NCBI GenBank assembly: GCA_020630975.1
Contig: JAHDID010000003.1
Location: 14,474 to 78,473, forward strand
Length of the DNA stretch: 64,000 nucleotides
Direction: 5' to 3'
Origin: Verrucomicrobiota bacterium
GTDB taxonomy: Bacteria > Verrucomicrobiota > Verrucomicrobiia > Verrucomicrobiales > DEV007
Position numbers and translations under genes: made by a program. This document shows positions 50,863 to 59,051 of the stretch, in pieces. The notes under the pieces are model-generated. The model was not told where the DNA came from. It did not search any database and was given only the letters and a program-made list of their open reading frames with translations. Within the stretch, counting starts at the first letter, position 1. Each line of letters starts with the position of its first letter.

Positions 50863-52122
50863 TTAGGAAATGAGCAGGATCGGTGTCTCGATGTTTTTGC
50901 GTAGAGCCTGGAGGAAAGTGGCTCCGACTGCGCCGTCGATGACTCGGTGGTCGCAGCTCATGCCGATCCACATCCGCATGCCCGGCACGATCTCATTCTC
51001 ATCGTTCACCACTGGCTGCTTGTTGATAGCACCAATCGCGAGGATGGCTGCCTGAGGTGGGTTGATGATCGCATCGAAATTTTGCACACCATAGGCTCCG
51101 AGATTGGAGATGGTGATGGTGCCACCCTGCATCTCATCGGGTGTCAATTTCTTGTCCCTAGCTTTGGTTGCTAGTTCTTTGATCTCGACACTCAGATCAG
51201 CGATTGATTTATCCTCGGCGCTGCGGATGACAGGAGTCACGAGCCCGCCTTCGATCGCCACCGCTACGGATAGATTCACTGAGCCGTACTGATAGATACT
51301 ATCACCATGGAAGGAGGCATTCACCTCTGGTACCTCCATCGCCGCCAGAGTCACGGCTCGCATGATGAAATCGTTCACGGTGAACTTTTGACCACCGTTT
51401 GCAACGGATGCGGCATTCACCTGGGAGCGGGTCTCCATGAGCGGCTCGGCATCGACTTCGATGTTCAGATAGAAGTGCGGGATGGTCGTCTTGGACTCGA
51501 GAAGACGATCAGCGATCACGCGGCGCATGCCAGTGACCTCGATCGACTCATCGCCGCGACTGGGGAATGCTGGTAGGATACCGATCGCACTGCGTCGAGA
51601 TCCCTCGCTGCCGTGGCAGTAGTCTAGATCCTCTCGGACGACTCGGCCGCCAGGCCCACTGCCTTTGATCTTAGAGATATCTAGACCTCGCTCTTCAGCG
51701 ACTTTCTTCGCCAGTGGCGAAGCCTTCACACGCCCGCCACTGGCAGTGGTAGGAGCGGCTGGCTTCTTGGGTGCAGGTGGTGCTGCAGGAGCGGGTGCGG
51801 CACTAGATGGTTTAGTCTCCTTCTTCTCCTCAGCTGGTGCCTCGGGACCTGGGGGATTATCAGCATCTGCTGGTGGTTCCTCGCCTTCTTCTAGTACAAG
51901 GACGAGCGGCGCACCTAGCACTGCGGCACCTCCCTCGGCGACATAGATTTTATGGACCACACCATCGACACTGGACTCCCATGTCATGGTGGCTTTGTCG
52001 GTTTCGATCTCGGCAATTTCATTGCCCATCTCCACTTCGTCGCCTTCGGCAATCAGCCATTTGGCGATCTTTCCCTCAGCCATTGTATCGCTGAGTTTGG
52101 GCATTTTTAAGTAACTAGCCAT
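50863..52122 (-). CDS. pdhC: Pyruvate dehydrogenase E2, dihydrolipoamide acetyltransferase
   Basis: A 419-residue E2 with one lipoyl domain (residues about 1-78; lipoylated Lys43 in EIETDKATM), an Ala/Pro-rich linker (about 85-125), a peripheral-subunit-binding domain (VKASPLAKKVAEERGLDISKIKGSGPGGRVVREDL) and the catalytic core. The core ends with MSCDHRVIDGAVGATFLQAL, which has the active-site His and Asp. It transfers the acetyl group to CoA and forms the structural centre of the complex. It is third in pdhA-pdhB-pdhC, 33 bases after pdhB. Confidence 0.95.
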   Translation of the reverse strand: MASYLKMPKLSDTMAEGKIAKWLIAEGDEVEMGNEIAEIETDKATMTWESSVDGVVHKIYVAEGGAAVLGAPLVLVLEEGEEPPADADNPPGPEAPAEEKKETKPSSAAPAPAAPPAPKKPAAPTTASGGRVKASPLAKKVAEERGLDISKIKGSGPGGRVVREDLDYCHGSEGSRRSAIGILPAFPSRGDESIEVTGMRRVIADRLLESKTTIPHFYLNIEVDAEPLMETRSQVNAASVANGGQKFTVNDFIMRAVTLAAMEVPEVNASFHGDSIYQYGSVNLSVAVAIEGGLVTPVIRSAEDKSIADLSVEIKELATKARDKKLTPDEMQGGTITISNLGAYGVQNFDAIINPPQAAILAIGAINKQPVVNDENEIVPGMRMWIGMSCDHRVIDGAVGATFLQALRKNIETPILLIS

Positions 52123-52155
52123 CGGTAAATATTCGGTAAATGGGTTGCGTTTGGT

Positions 52156-53151
52156 TTAGCAAATTGACAGGGCTTTTGCGACGATATCTTTCGCCTGTGG
52201 AAGCTGCTCGACTTCGATCGGCGGGCTGTAAAAAGCGGGTGCATCTACGGAGGTGATGCGCAGCACTGGCGCGTCGAGATAATCAAAAATCCGCTCTTGG
52301 ATGGTAGAGGCGATTTGTGCCCCGACTCCGCAGAATGGTTTGTTCTCTTCGATGTAGATTGCGCGGTGAGTTTTCTTCACTGAGTCGATAATGGTCTCTT
52401 CGTCGAGCGGGCGGATCGAGCGGAGGTCGACGACCTCTGCATTGATACCGTGCTCGGCGGCGAGGATCTCAGCAGCCTCGAGTGATGTGATGACGGCTCG
52501 GCCGTGTGCGATGAGAGAGATGTCGGTGCCCTCTTTTTTGACATCAGCTTTTCCGATAGGGATGATCAGCTCGCCATTTTCGAGTTCGTCATTTGCAGGC
52601 ACCTCCCACTCCTGTCCGTAGAGCACCGTGCTCTCCATGAAGTAGACGGGATCGTTATCGCGAATGGCACTTTTGATCAGTCCTTTCGCATCGTATGCAG
52701 TAGATGGGCTGACCACTTTCAGACCCGGCATATTGGCGAAGATGTTCTCTGGAGTGTGCGAGTGAGTCGCTCCGACACTGGTTCCGCCATTGGCAGGACC
52801 GCGGACCACGATTGGCACATTGATGAGTCCGCCAGACATGTAGCGACAGGTCGCAGCGTTATTCATCATTTGGTCAAATGCGACATAGGCGAATGAGTAG
52901 AACATGAGCTCCATCACTGGGCGAATACCGAGCATCGATGCACCGATGCCCATGCCAATAAATCCTGCCTCGGAGATTGGAGCATCGACGACACGCTTGT
53001 CGCCCCACTTATCCCAGAGTCCTTCAGTTACTTTGTAGGCACCATTGTACTGAGCCACTTCCTCTCCGATGATTACCACATTGTCATCGTGAGCGAGTTC
53101 CTCATCGAGACCCTCTCGGAGTGCTTCACGGTATGTTATCTTGCGAGCCAT
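52156..53151 (-). CDS. pdhB: Pyruvate dehydrogenase E1 component, beta subunit
   Basis: The ATG at 53151 gives 331 residues beginning MARKITYREALREGLDEEL, the usual family start; a frame opening at 53307 would overlap pdhA. Family blocks are IIGEEVAQYNGAYKVTEGLWDKWGDKRVVDAPISEAGFIGMGIGA, FDQMMNNAATCRYMSGG and VEVVDLRSIRPLDEETI. With the alpha subunit it forms the thiamine-diphosphate-dependent E1 heterotetramer that decarboxylates pyruvate. It starts 46 bases after the pdhA stop. Confidence 0.95.
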   Translation of the reverse strand: MARKITYREALREGLDEELAHDDNVVIIGEEVAQYNGAYKVTEGLWDKWGDKRVVDAPISEAGFIGMGIGASMLGIRPVMELMFYSFAYVAFDQMMNNAATCRYMSGGLINVPIVVRGPANGGTSVGATHSHTPENIFANMPGLKVVSPSTAYDAKGLIKSAIRDNDPVYFMESTVLYGQEWEVPANDELENGELIIPIGKADVKKEGTDISLIAHGRAVITSLEAAEILAAEHGINAEVVDLRSIRPLDEETIIDSVKKTHRAIYIEENKPFCGVGAQIASTIQERIFDYLDAPVLRITSVDAPAFYSPPIEVEQLPQAKDIVAKALSIC

Positions 53152-53197
53152 AGTATTAGTAAGAGTTCGGTTATGTTGGTTGGTTGCTCGTTTGGGA

Positions 53198-54280
53198 TTA
53201 GCCGAAGAAGTGACGACCGGTTCTGCCAGCTTCGGTATTGTTGTCGACTTCCCAATAGACGTCGTCGGTGATTTCGCTGACGTTTGGATAAGGACTCTCG
53301 TCGGCAAACTTGACGGCGGCGTTTGCTTCCTTGGTTGCTTCCTTGGTTATCTCTTTGGCGTCGGCTTCGGTGATGTGACCTTCGGCGATGAGGACGTTTT
53401 TCCAGAAGGTGATCGGATCGTGCTCGTCCATGTACTTTTTGATCTCCTCTTTCGAGCGGTACTTTTCAGCATTGGCGTCTGCGATCGAGTGACCTTTGTG
53501 ACGATAGGTCATGATCTCTAGCATGGTTGGCTTGCTCTCATTATAGGCGCGCTCGAGTGCCTCCTGAGTACCAGCTCTTACTTCGTAGAGGCTGACTCCA
53601 TCGATCTGTGCCCAAGCCATTCCATATCCTTTGGCGCGAGCAGCGAGTCCTTCCTCTGGGTGCGCAGAAGATCGCTCCTGAGAGGTGCCCATAGAGTAGC
53701 CATTGTTTTCGATGATGTAGATCACTGGCAGGTCCCAAAGCTCGGCCAAGTTGAGCGACTCATGAAAGGCACCCTGGTTGATAGCACCATCTCCCATGTA
53801 GCAGAGGCAGGCACCTTTCTTGCCCTGGTATTTGAGAGCGTAAGCAAGACCAGCACCGAGTGGAGTCTGACCACCTACGATACCGTGACCACCCCAGTAG
53901 TTTTTATCCGGTGCGAAATAGTGCATCGACCCACCCTTACCTTTGGAGCAACCGGTAGCTTTACCGAAGAGCTCAGCCATGCACTCATTCATATTCATAC
54001 CGACGGCGAGTGCGTGTGCGTGGTCCCGGTAGGCGGTGATGACGTGGTCGTCATCTCCAAGTATAGAAATGGTACCTGTAGCGACTGACTCCTGTCCGAT
54101 ATACAAGTGCAGGAAGCCACCCATCTTACCATCTTGGTATTGGGTGAGCGCAACCTGCTCAAATCGGCGGACGCGTATCATCTCTCGGAGAAGTGCAATC
54201 TTATCGTCTGCTGAGAGGCTCTTATTAATCGGAGCATCAGCAAACGGTGCAGAACCGTTTGTCTTTGATTTCGTAGCCAT
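53198..54280 (-). CDS. pdhA: Pyruvate dehydrogenase E1 component, alpha subunit
   Basis: A 360-residue protein with the thiamine diphosphate motif GDGAINQGAFHESLNLAEL...ENN (GDG at 163-165, Asn-Asn at 192-193), the GGSMHYF and YRDHAHAL blocks and the phospho-loop-like YRHKGHSIAD. It is the first gene of the pdhA-pdhB-pdhC operon. The promoter should lie in the 153-base divergent region shared with mnmG. Confidence 0.95.
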   Translation of the reverse strand: MATKSKTNGSAPFADAPINKSLSADDKIALLREMIRVRRFEQVALTQYQDGKMGGFLHLYIGQESVATGTISILGDDDHVITAYRDHAHALAVGMNMNECMAELFGKATGCSKGKGGSMHYFAPDKNYWGGHGIVGGQTPLGAGLAYALKYQGKKGACLCYMGDGAINQGAFHESLNLAELWDLPVIYIIENNGYSMGTSQERSSAHPEEGLAARAKGYGMAWAQIDGVSLYEVRAGTQEALERAYNESKPTMLEIMTYRHKGHSIADANAEKYRSKEEIKKYMDEHDPITFWKNVLIAEGHITEADAKEITKEATKEANAAVKFADESPYPNVSEITDDVYWEVDNNTEAGRTGRHFFG

Positions 54281-54433
54281 GATTTTTCGTAGTCTCCGAC
54301 CTCGGATCGAGGTGGAAGTGAAGCGGGGTGTAGGATAGAATAAACGCCCGAAATTGAAACCGGAAGTTTGTCAGGCATTCGGGGCTTTTTCTGCTGTGAC
54401 TTTCGGGAGTTATCTTAACTAGGCAAATCTAAA

Positions 54434-56302
54434 ATGTTCGTATATCCGAAAGAATATGAGGTGCTCGTAGTGGGCGGTGGTCATGCGGGTTGTGAAGCGG
54501 CTTTAGCTGCAGCGAGAGTCGGCGCGCGTGTGGGTTTGCTTTCGCAGAATCTGGACACCATTGGACAGATGTCGTGCAACCCAGCGATTGGTGGTTTGGG
54601 CAAGGGTCATATGGTGCGCGAGATCGATGCGCTGGGTGGAGCGATGGGTCACAATACTGATGCGACGGCTATTCAGTTTCGTGTGCTCAATCAGTCGAAG
54701 GGACCCTCAGTCCGAGCTCCTCGAGCGCAGTGTGATAAGAAGGCCTACCAGTTTCGGATGAAGTCGATTTTGGAGTCGGTCGAGAATATCGATCTGATCC
54801 AGGGGAACGTGTCTGAGATCGTGGTCGATGGTGAGCAACGGGTGACAGCTATCCGAACCAACTTGGGTTTAGAGATTCGGACTCGTTCGGCAATCATCAC
54901 GACTGGTACATTTATGCGTGGACTCATGCATGTCGGTATGCAGAATCAGCAAGGTGGTCGGATGGGTGATGCTGCATCAACGGTTAGCGATTCGTTGGCT
55001 GAGTTGGGTCTTGGGTTAGATCGGTTCAAAACCGGAACGCCTTGCCGGATCAATGGGAACTCTATCGACTTCTCGAAGTGCGAGGAGCAACTTGGTGATG
55101 ATCCCCCTACCCTGTTTTCGTTTCGACCGGATCGGCATATCGAGAATGAGGCTGAGGAGATCTTTACGCTGAACAAGTGGAGTGATCCGATGTTCCACGT
55201 GGAACAATTGCCGTGTTGGATCTCGTATACCAATGATCGCACCCACGAGATCATCAATAACAACCTAGATAAGTCTCCGATGTATGGTGGCATGATCGAT
55301 GGGGTGGGTCCGAGGTATTGCCCATCGATCGAGGACAAGGTGGTGAAGTTTGCCGACAAGGATCGTCATCAGGTATTCCTCGAGCCGGAGGGGCGACACA
55401 CCAGTGAGTATTATATCAATGGAGTGAGCACCTCGTTGCCCTTCGATGTGCAGTGGGATTTCATTCACACGATCCCGGGTTTGGAGAACGCCGATATCAT
55501 TCGTCCAGGGTATGCGGTCGAGTACGACTATTGTGATCCGACTCAACTGTTCCCCACTCTTGAGACCAAACAGGTGGAGGGTCTGTATCTGGCTGGCCAG
55601 ATCAATGGAACTTCTGGATACGAAGAGGCAGCTGGTCAGGGTTTGGTCGCTGGAGCAAATGCGGCCCTCAAGGTGGGTGGTCAGGATGAGATGGTCCTGA
55701 CTCGGGATAAGTCCTATCTCGGGGTGATGATTGATGATCTGGTGACCAAGGGTGTTGATGAGCCTTATCGGATGTTTACCAGCAGAGCCGAGTACCGACT
55801 GCTGCTCCGTCATGACAATGCGGATATTCGATTGCTGGAGGTAGCGAGTGAAGCTGGGTTGATCTCAGATGAGACTCGCGGGTTCACACTGGATAAGTCA
55901 TCTCAGATTGCTGACGCCAAGAAGCTGATTGAGTCTACCCACACCAATAAGGGATCGTGGGCGAAGTGGTTGAAGCAGCCAAGTTCCACGTGGAACATGT
56001 TGCCCGAGGATTTGCTTTCCAATTTCAGCGACGGGATTTGGCAGCAGGTAGAGACCGAGGTGAAGTATGAGGGGTACATCCGTAGGCAGGATGATATGAT
56101 CCAGCGGACCCTCAGGACCGAAAGTCGCGCTATTCCCGCCGACGTTGATTACTCATCCATTCGCGGTCTGAAGAAGGAGGCTCAGCAGAAGTTGGCTTCG
56201 ATCCGTCCGCAGACGATTGGTCAGGCTTCTCGTATCCGTGGTATCACACCCGCGGACATATCTTTGCTTTCGATCTGGATTGAGAAGAACCAGGAGGGTT
56301 GA
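54434..56302 (+). CDS. mnmG: tRNA uridine-5-carboxymethylaminomethyl modification enzyme MnmG (GidA)
   Basis: A 622-residue FAD-binding protein that, with MnmE, modifies the wobble uridine of certain tRNAs. The FAD motif is [20 protein letters not shown] (from residue 13); [59 protein letters not shown] and [17 protein letters not shown] are all family signatures. Two parS-like sites lie inside the gene and are translated as FHVEQ (55191-55206) and STWNM (55982-55997). The first falls at the point where relatives have a variable segment before PCWI, the second in a variable C-terminal segment. The gene is often found next to parAB and rsmG near the replication origin, but those genes are not here. 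Confidence 0.96.
   Translation: MFVYPKEYEVLVVGGGHAGCEAALAAARVGARVGLLSQNLDTIGQMSCNPAIGGLGKGHMVREIDALGGAMGHNTDATAIQFRVLNQSKGPSVRAPRAQCDKKAYQFRMKSILESVENIDLIQGNVSEIVVDGEQRVTAIRTNLGLEIRTRSAIITTGTFMRGLMHVGMQNQQGGRMGDAASTVSDSLAELGLGLDRFKTGTPCRINGNSIDFSKCEEQLGDDPPTLFSFRPDRHIENEAEEIFTLNKWSDPMFHVEQLPCWISYTNDRTHEIINNNLDKSPMYGGMIDGVGPRYCPSIEDKVVKFADKDRHQVFLEPEGRHTSEYYINGVSTSLPFDVQWDFIHTIPGLENADIIRPGYAVEYDYCDPTQLFPTLETKQVEGLYLAGQINGTSGYEEAAGQGLVAGANAALKVGGQDEMVLTRDKSYLGVMIDDLVTKGVDEPYRMFTSRAEYRLLLRHDNADIRLLEVASEAGLISDETRGFTLDKSSQIADAKKLIESTHTNKGSWAKWLKQPSSTWNMLPEDLLSNFSDGIWQQVETEVKYEGYIRRQDDMIQRTLRTESRAIPADVDYSSIRGLKKEAQQKLASIRPQTIGQASRIRGITPADISLLSIWIEKNQEG
55191..55206. promoter_or_regulatory. parS-like site 1 (inside mnmG)
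   Basis: TGTTCCACGTGGAACA, a perfect 16-bp palindrome matching the bacterial ParB-binding consensus TGTTNCACGTGNAACA. It is read through as residues FHVEQ of MnmG. Confidence 0.88.
55982..55997. promoter_or_regulatory. parS-like site 2 (inside mnmG)
   Basis: AGTTCCACGTGGAACA, one outer base away from the perfect palindrome. It is encoded as STWN in a variable region of MnmG. Confidence 0.82.
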
Positions 56303-56318
56303 TGTTCCACGTGGAACA
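56303..56318. promoter_or_regulatory. parS-like site 3
   Basis: TGTTCCACGTGGAACA, perfect copy, starting at the first base after the mnmG stop codon. Confidence 0.88.
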
Positions 56319-56437
56319 CGGGGGCGGTGTGTTTTTTTGGATCCGGGAATGTAGTGGTCGATTGGGGTTGCGAGGGGGTGGGATGGTTCTGGCGTGGATC
56401 ATCGATAAGTGCCACCAACTAGGTGGCGAAGTAATCA

Positions 56438-56453
56438 TGTTCCACGTGGAACA
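56438..56453. promoter_or_regulatory. parS-like site 4
   Basis: TGTTCCACGTGGAACA, perfect copy, 135 bp after site 3 in non-coding DNA. Confidence 0.88.
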
Positions 56454-56522
56454 AGTTACCAGAAATCTGAGATAGTTGCTCCTGAATTGAAAGCCGTTTG
56501 ATTCATCAGGCATTAGGTGTTC

Positions 56523-56659
56523 CCATTCGAGGTCTGAAGATGGGGTGTCTTTACTGGGGTCAATCTGGTTTCTGCTGCAGACATCGGTCGTGCCTCGAGC
56601 ATCCGTGGTATCACTCTTGCTTTCGATCATGGTCGAGAAGGATTGTTCCACGTGGAACA
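56523..56659 (+). pseudogene. Decayed duplicate of the mnmG 3' end with attached parS
   Basis: CCATTCGAGGTCTGAAGA here matches CCATTCGCGGTCTGAAGA in mnmG (56157-56174). CATCCGTGGTATCAC near 56598, then CTTGCTTTCGATC, GAGAAGGA and a parS-like palindrome follow in the same order as mnmG 56232-56318 (TATCCGTGGTATCAC, TTTGCTTTCGATC, GAGAAGAA, then parS site 3). The copy is shorter and frame-broken. The best explanation is an old tandem duplication of the mnmG end plus its parS site. Confidence 0.7.
56644..56659. promoter_or_regulatory. parS-like site 5
   Basis: TGTTCCACGTGGAACA, perfect copy at the end of the mnmG 3'-end relic. Confidence 0.88.
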
Positions 56660-57004
56660 TCGTGGTTCTTTGATGGGAGATTTGAGATCAGATGTGGGGT
56701 GGCTGGTTGGAGGAGGGTAAGTAGCTGGTGCGACCTTAGCCGCGGGGGTGCACCGAATTATACATCGGCTTGGTTTAGGTGTTGTGTTCGGGGTGCACCG
56801 TTACTGTTCCATAAGGACATCAACGGTCTGTCACGTTGGTGGGCGACCGATAGGTTGGCTATACCATCTTGGGTCCTGGAAATTCAAGATCGCTCACCTA
56901 GGCTCAAAACACCTCGCCGTCGGCATCTAGACTTTGCGGCTTATTCGGCGACAGGTGCACCAGCTAGGTTATCCGTTGCGAACTCAAATCTTTACGCCGT
57001 TCCA

Positions 57005-57020
57005 TGTTCCACGTGGAACA
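57005..57020. promoter_or_regulatory. parS-like site 6
   Basis: TGTTCCACGTGGAACA, perfect copy in non-coding DNA. Confidence 0.88.
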
Positions 57021-57294
57021 TATTGATTGGGTTAGGGAGGGGGTGGTGGTCTTATCGATCTGAGGTTTTGGGCTGGGGTTAGGTTTTAAGCGTGGAAGCT
57101 TATTCTCTGTGTTGGTTGCTTGGCTCAGTGTCATTTCGGATGGCTGCGACTCTGAAGTGTCTTGGTCGAACTGTGGACGAGGAGATCCACCTGCTGTGGA
57201 TCCGTCTTCTGGTGGTTTGTGTCATACTCTGGTGTTGTTTCGTTGTGGGCGATTCCGATTGATATTCGTGTGGAGCATGGTGTGTTTATTTGCG

Positions 57295-57633
57295 ATGAGG
57301 GGTGTTGAATTCGATGATCTTGATGGTGCGATTGAGCTGTGTTATGATGCCGAAAGGAAGCCAGTGCGCTTTGGTCGCTCCGTTGATTGTTTGGGGTCGG
57401 ATCAGTTGCTTGGAGAATTCTTGTCGATTTATGCGCAGTTGGTCGTGCGCTATGGTGCTCCCGACTTCCCCTGTATCTCTGGCCATCTTTGCTGGATTGA
57501 GGTCTTGGGTTTAGAAGATTCGAGATTGGTAGCTGTTTGGGATTTTGATTACTACCAGCTCTCCTTGCATGATGTAGATGGGTATGTGGTGCTACAGAGG
57601 TATGAGACTGGAGTGGTGGTATTGCCGGACTGA
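57295..57633 (+). CDS. Hypothetical acidic protein
   Basis: From the ATG at 57295 the product has 112 residues and good protein-like composition (GVEFDDLDGAIELCYDAE, LLGEFLSIYAQLVVRYGAPDFP, LVAVWDFDYYQLSLHDVDGYVVLQRYE). The same frame is open back to 57109, but those 62 residues look like random translation. No signal or membrane segment is present. I do not recognise it; the length and beta-rich hydrophobic pattern resemble small immunity-type or SMI1-like proteins only in a general way. It lies between parS-like sites 6 and 7. Confidence 0.5.
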   Translation: MRGVEFDDLDGAIELCYDAERKPVRFGRSVDCLGSDQLLGEFLSIYAQLVVRYGAPDFPCISGHLCWIEVLGLEDSRLVAVWDFDYYQLSLHDVDGYVVLQRYETGVVVLPD

Positions 57634-57637
57634 TGGA

Positions 57638-57653
57638 TGTTCCATGTGGAACA
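57638..57653. promoter_or_regulatory. parS-like site 7 (variant)
   Basis: TGTTCCATGTGGAACA has a C-to-T change in the central CACGTG, which breaks perfect symmetry. It lies just after the 57295-57633 gene and may be a weaker or decaying site. Confidence 0.65.
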
Positions 57654-57676
57654 TTGGTCTCGTTTGATTTGACGCT

Positions 57677-58120
57677 ATGAATCTGTCTGAAAGTGATCGT
57701 ACTAGAATGCTATTGGCTGGAGGTGTGCATCAGGCATGGTCCAACTGTTTTAAGCTTTGGGAGCCTAAGGGTGAGATCAAGGGGTTGAGGCACCATGTCA
57801 GGAAGCCAATGCATCATCCCAATTTTGAAGAGCGTCTTGGATGGGGATTCGGTTACAAGTATTTCCGGGAATGGCGCTCGGTAGTTCCGAAAATCGGCTC
57901 GGCTTGTGAGGCTGAGTCTACTTGTGCTTTCGATTTATTGGAGTGCATGTTAACAGCGTTCCTTGACGAGGATGGAGGCGGTCCTGTTGAGATGCACCAG
58001 ATTGAGGTGATGTTACCTTCACGCATCCTTCACGAATTGAGTTTCTTCATTCCGAAACCTTTCTTAGGTGAGACCGTGGGAGAGTGGCTGGAGTTCGCAG
58101 AATCCGAGGGGCACTTGTAG
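57677..58120 (+). CDS. Hypothetical protein
   Basis: A 147-residue soluble protein (SESDRTRMLLAGGVHQAWSNCFKLWEPKGEIKGL, LGWGFGYKYFREWRSVVPKIGS, FDLLECMLTAFLDEDGGGPVEMHQIEVMLPSRIL). The composition is balanced and a single long frame ends just before parS-like site 8, so it is probably real. No family recognised. It may pair with the preceding hypothetical gene, both lying in the parS-rich interval. Confidence 0.55.
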   Translation: MNLSESDRTRMLLAGGVHQAWSNCFKLWEPKGEIKGLRHHVRKPMHHPNFEERLGWGFGYKYFREWRSVVPKIGSACEAESTCAFDLLECMLTAFLDEDGGGPVEMHQIEVMLPSRILHELSFFIPKPFLGETVGEWLEFAESEGHL

Positions 58121-58121
58121 A

Positions 58122-58137
58122 TGTTCCACGTGGAACA
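58122..58137. promoter_or_regulatory. parS-like site 8
   Basis: TGTTCCACGTGGAACA, perfect copy. Its last base is also the first base of the 21-bp motif array upstream of nadC. Confidence 0.88.
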
Positions 58138-58195
58138 TTGTACCCTATTCACAATTTATTGTACCCTATTGAATATGTACGGTACCCTATCAGAT
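58137..58195 (+). repeat. Phased 21-bp motif array, locus D (3 copies)
   Basis: ATTGTACCCTATTCACA (58137-58153), ATTGTACCCTATTGAAT (58158-58174) and ACGGTACCCTATCAGAT (58179-58195) start at exact 21-bp intervals. The third copy runs into the nadC start codon. The array abuts parS-like site 8. Confidence 0.8.
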
Positions 58196-59051
58196 GTCGG
58201 ATAGGCATCTAGATACACTCATTGATTTGGCCCTAGACGAAGATCTGGGAGAGCGCGGCGATGTAACGTCTTTGAACTTTGTTCCAGATGATCATCAGTC
58301 CATCGGAGAGATAGTCGCACGCGAGAGTTGTGTGATCTCGGGATGCGCTGTGATGGACAAAGTGATAGCACGGGTGGATCGGGATCTCCAGGTTGAGACT
58401 TTGGTTGGCGATGGAGGTGCTGCTGAGAAGGGTGATGTGATTTATCGTATCAGAGGGTGCACGCAGTCGATTCTTACCGCGGAGCGCACTGCATTGAATT
58501 TTGCTCAAAGACTAAGTGGTGTGGCGACGACGACTCGCCGCTATTGCAAACTGGTCGAGCATACTAAAGTTGGTTTGCTCGATACTCGAAAGACGACCCC
58601 TGGGTGGAGGGTGTTGGAGAAGCAAGCCGTAGTTCATGGCGGAGGAGTGAATCATCGAATGGGTCTCTACGACGCAGCTATGTTGAAAGATAATCATCTA
58701 GTCGCCAATGATGACGCCGCCGCTATCGGTGAGCAGCTCACCGAGCTTCGTGGTCGTTACCCGGGTATTGATGTGATCATTGAGGCGGATCTCTTGAAGC
58801 AGGTGGAGCTTTATCTGAAGGTCAATGGTGTCACTCGGATCTTGTTGGACAATATGAGTCTGGACGAGTTGAGAGAAGCGGTTCGCCTACGAGACGAGTT
58901 GTCTGAGTCGGTGGGTTTGGAGGCAAGTGGCGGAGTGACCGATGAGTCGATCGCTTCGATAGCCGAGACGGGTGTAGACTTCATTTCGGTGGGTGCGTTG
59001 ACCCACTCGGTGCGGTCGATAGATTTGGGTTTGGATCTTCGTGACGCGTGA
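58194..59051 (+). CDS. nadC: Nicotinate-nucleotide pyrophosphorylase (quinolinate phosphoribosyltransferase)
   Basis: A 285-residue enzyme converting quinolinate and PRPP to nicotinate mononucleotide in de novo NAD synthesis. Family motifs are EDLGERGDVTS, ERTALNFAQRLSGVATTTRRY, LLDTRKTTPGWRVLEKQAVVHGGGVNHRMGLYDAAMLKDNH, and the C-terminal LEASGGVTDESIASIAETGVDFISVGALTHS. The length is standard. Its stop overlaps the next start (TGATG), so nadC, the small membrane gene and birA form a coupled operon. The 5' end touches a 21-bp motif copy. Confidence 0.95.
   Translation: MSDRHLDTLIDLALDEDLGERGDVTSLNFVPDDHQSIGEIVARESCVISGCAVMDKVIARVDRDLQVETLVGDGGAAEKGDVIYRIRGCTQSILTAERTALNFAQRLSGVATTTRRYCKLVEHTKVGLLDTRKTTPGWRVLEKQAVVHGGGVNHRMGLYDAAMLKDNHLVANDDAAAIGEQLTELRGRYPGIDVIIEADLLKQVELYLKVNGVTRILLDNMSLDELREAVRLRDELSESVGLEASGGVTDESIASIAETGVDFISVGALTHSVRSIDLGLDLRDA

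Larger units (their letters stand above)
56303..57294. other. Gene-poor segment between mnmG and the first hypothetical gene
   Basis: About 1 kb with no convincing gene. It holds parS-like sites 3-6 and a decayed copy of the mnmG 3' end (56523-56659). An open frame at 56498-57082 begins inside that relic, is rich in Trp, Cys, Arg and Ser, and has no recognisable family, so I do not call it as a gene. Confidence 0.7.

Noticed and set aside
56498-57082. 194-codon open frame after mnmG
   Set aside because: It starts inside a decayed duplicate of the mnmG 3' end, has abnormal Trp/Cys/Arg composition and spans two parS-like sites.
57109-57294. Upstream part of the hypothetical gene at 57295
   Set aside because: The 62 extra residues look random compared with the well-composed part from Met at 57295.
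56303-58137. The CACGTG palindromes as promoter operators for the hypothetical genes
   Set aside because: The full 16-bp match to the ParB site, the clustering and the presence inside mnmG fit parS better than local operators.
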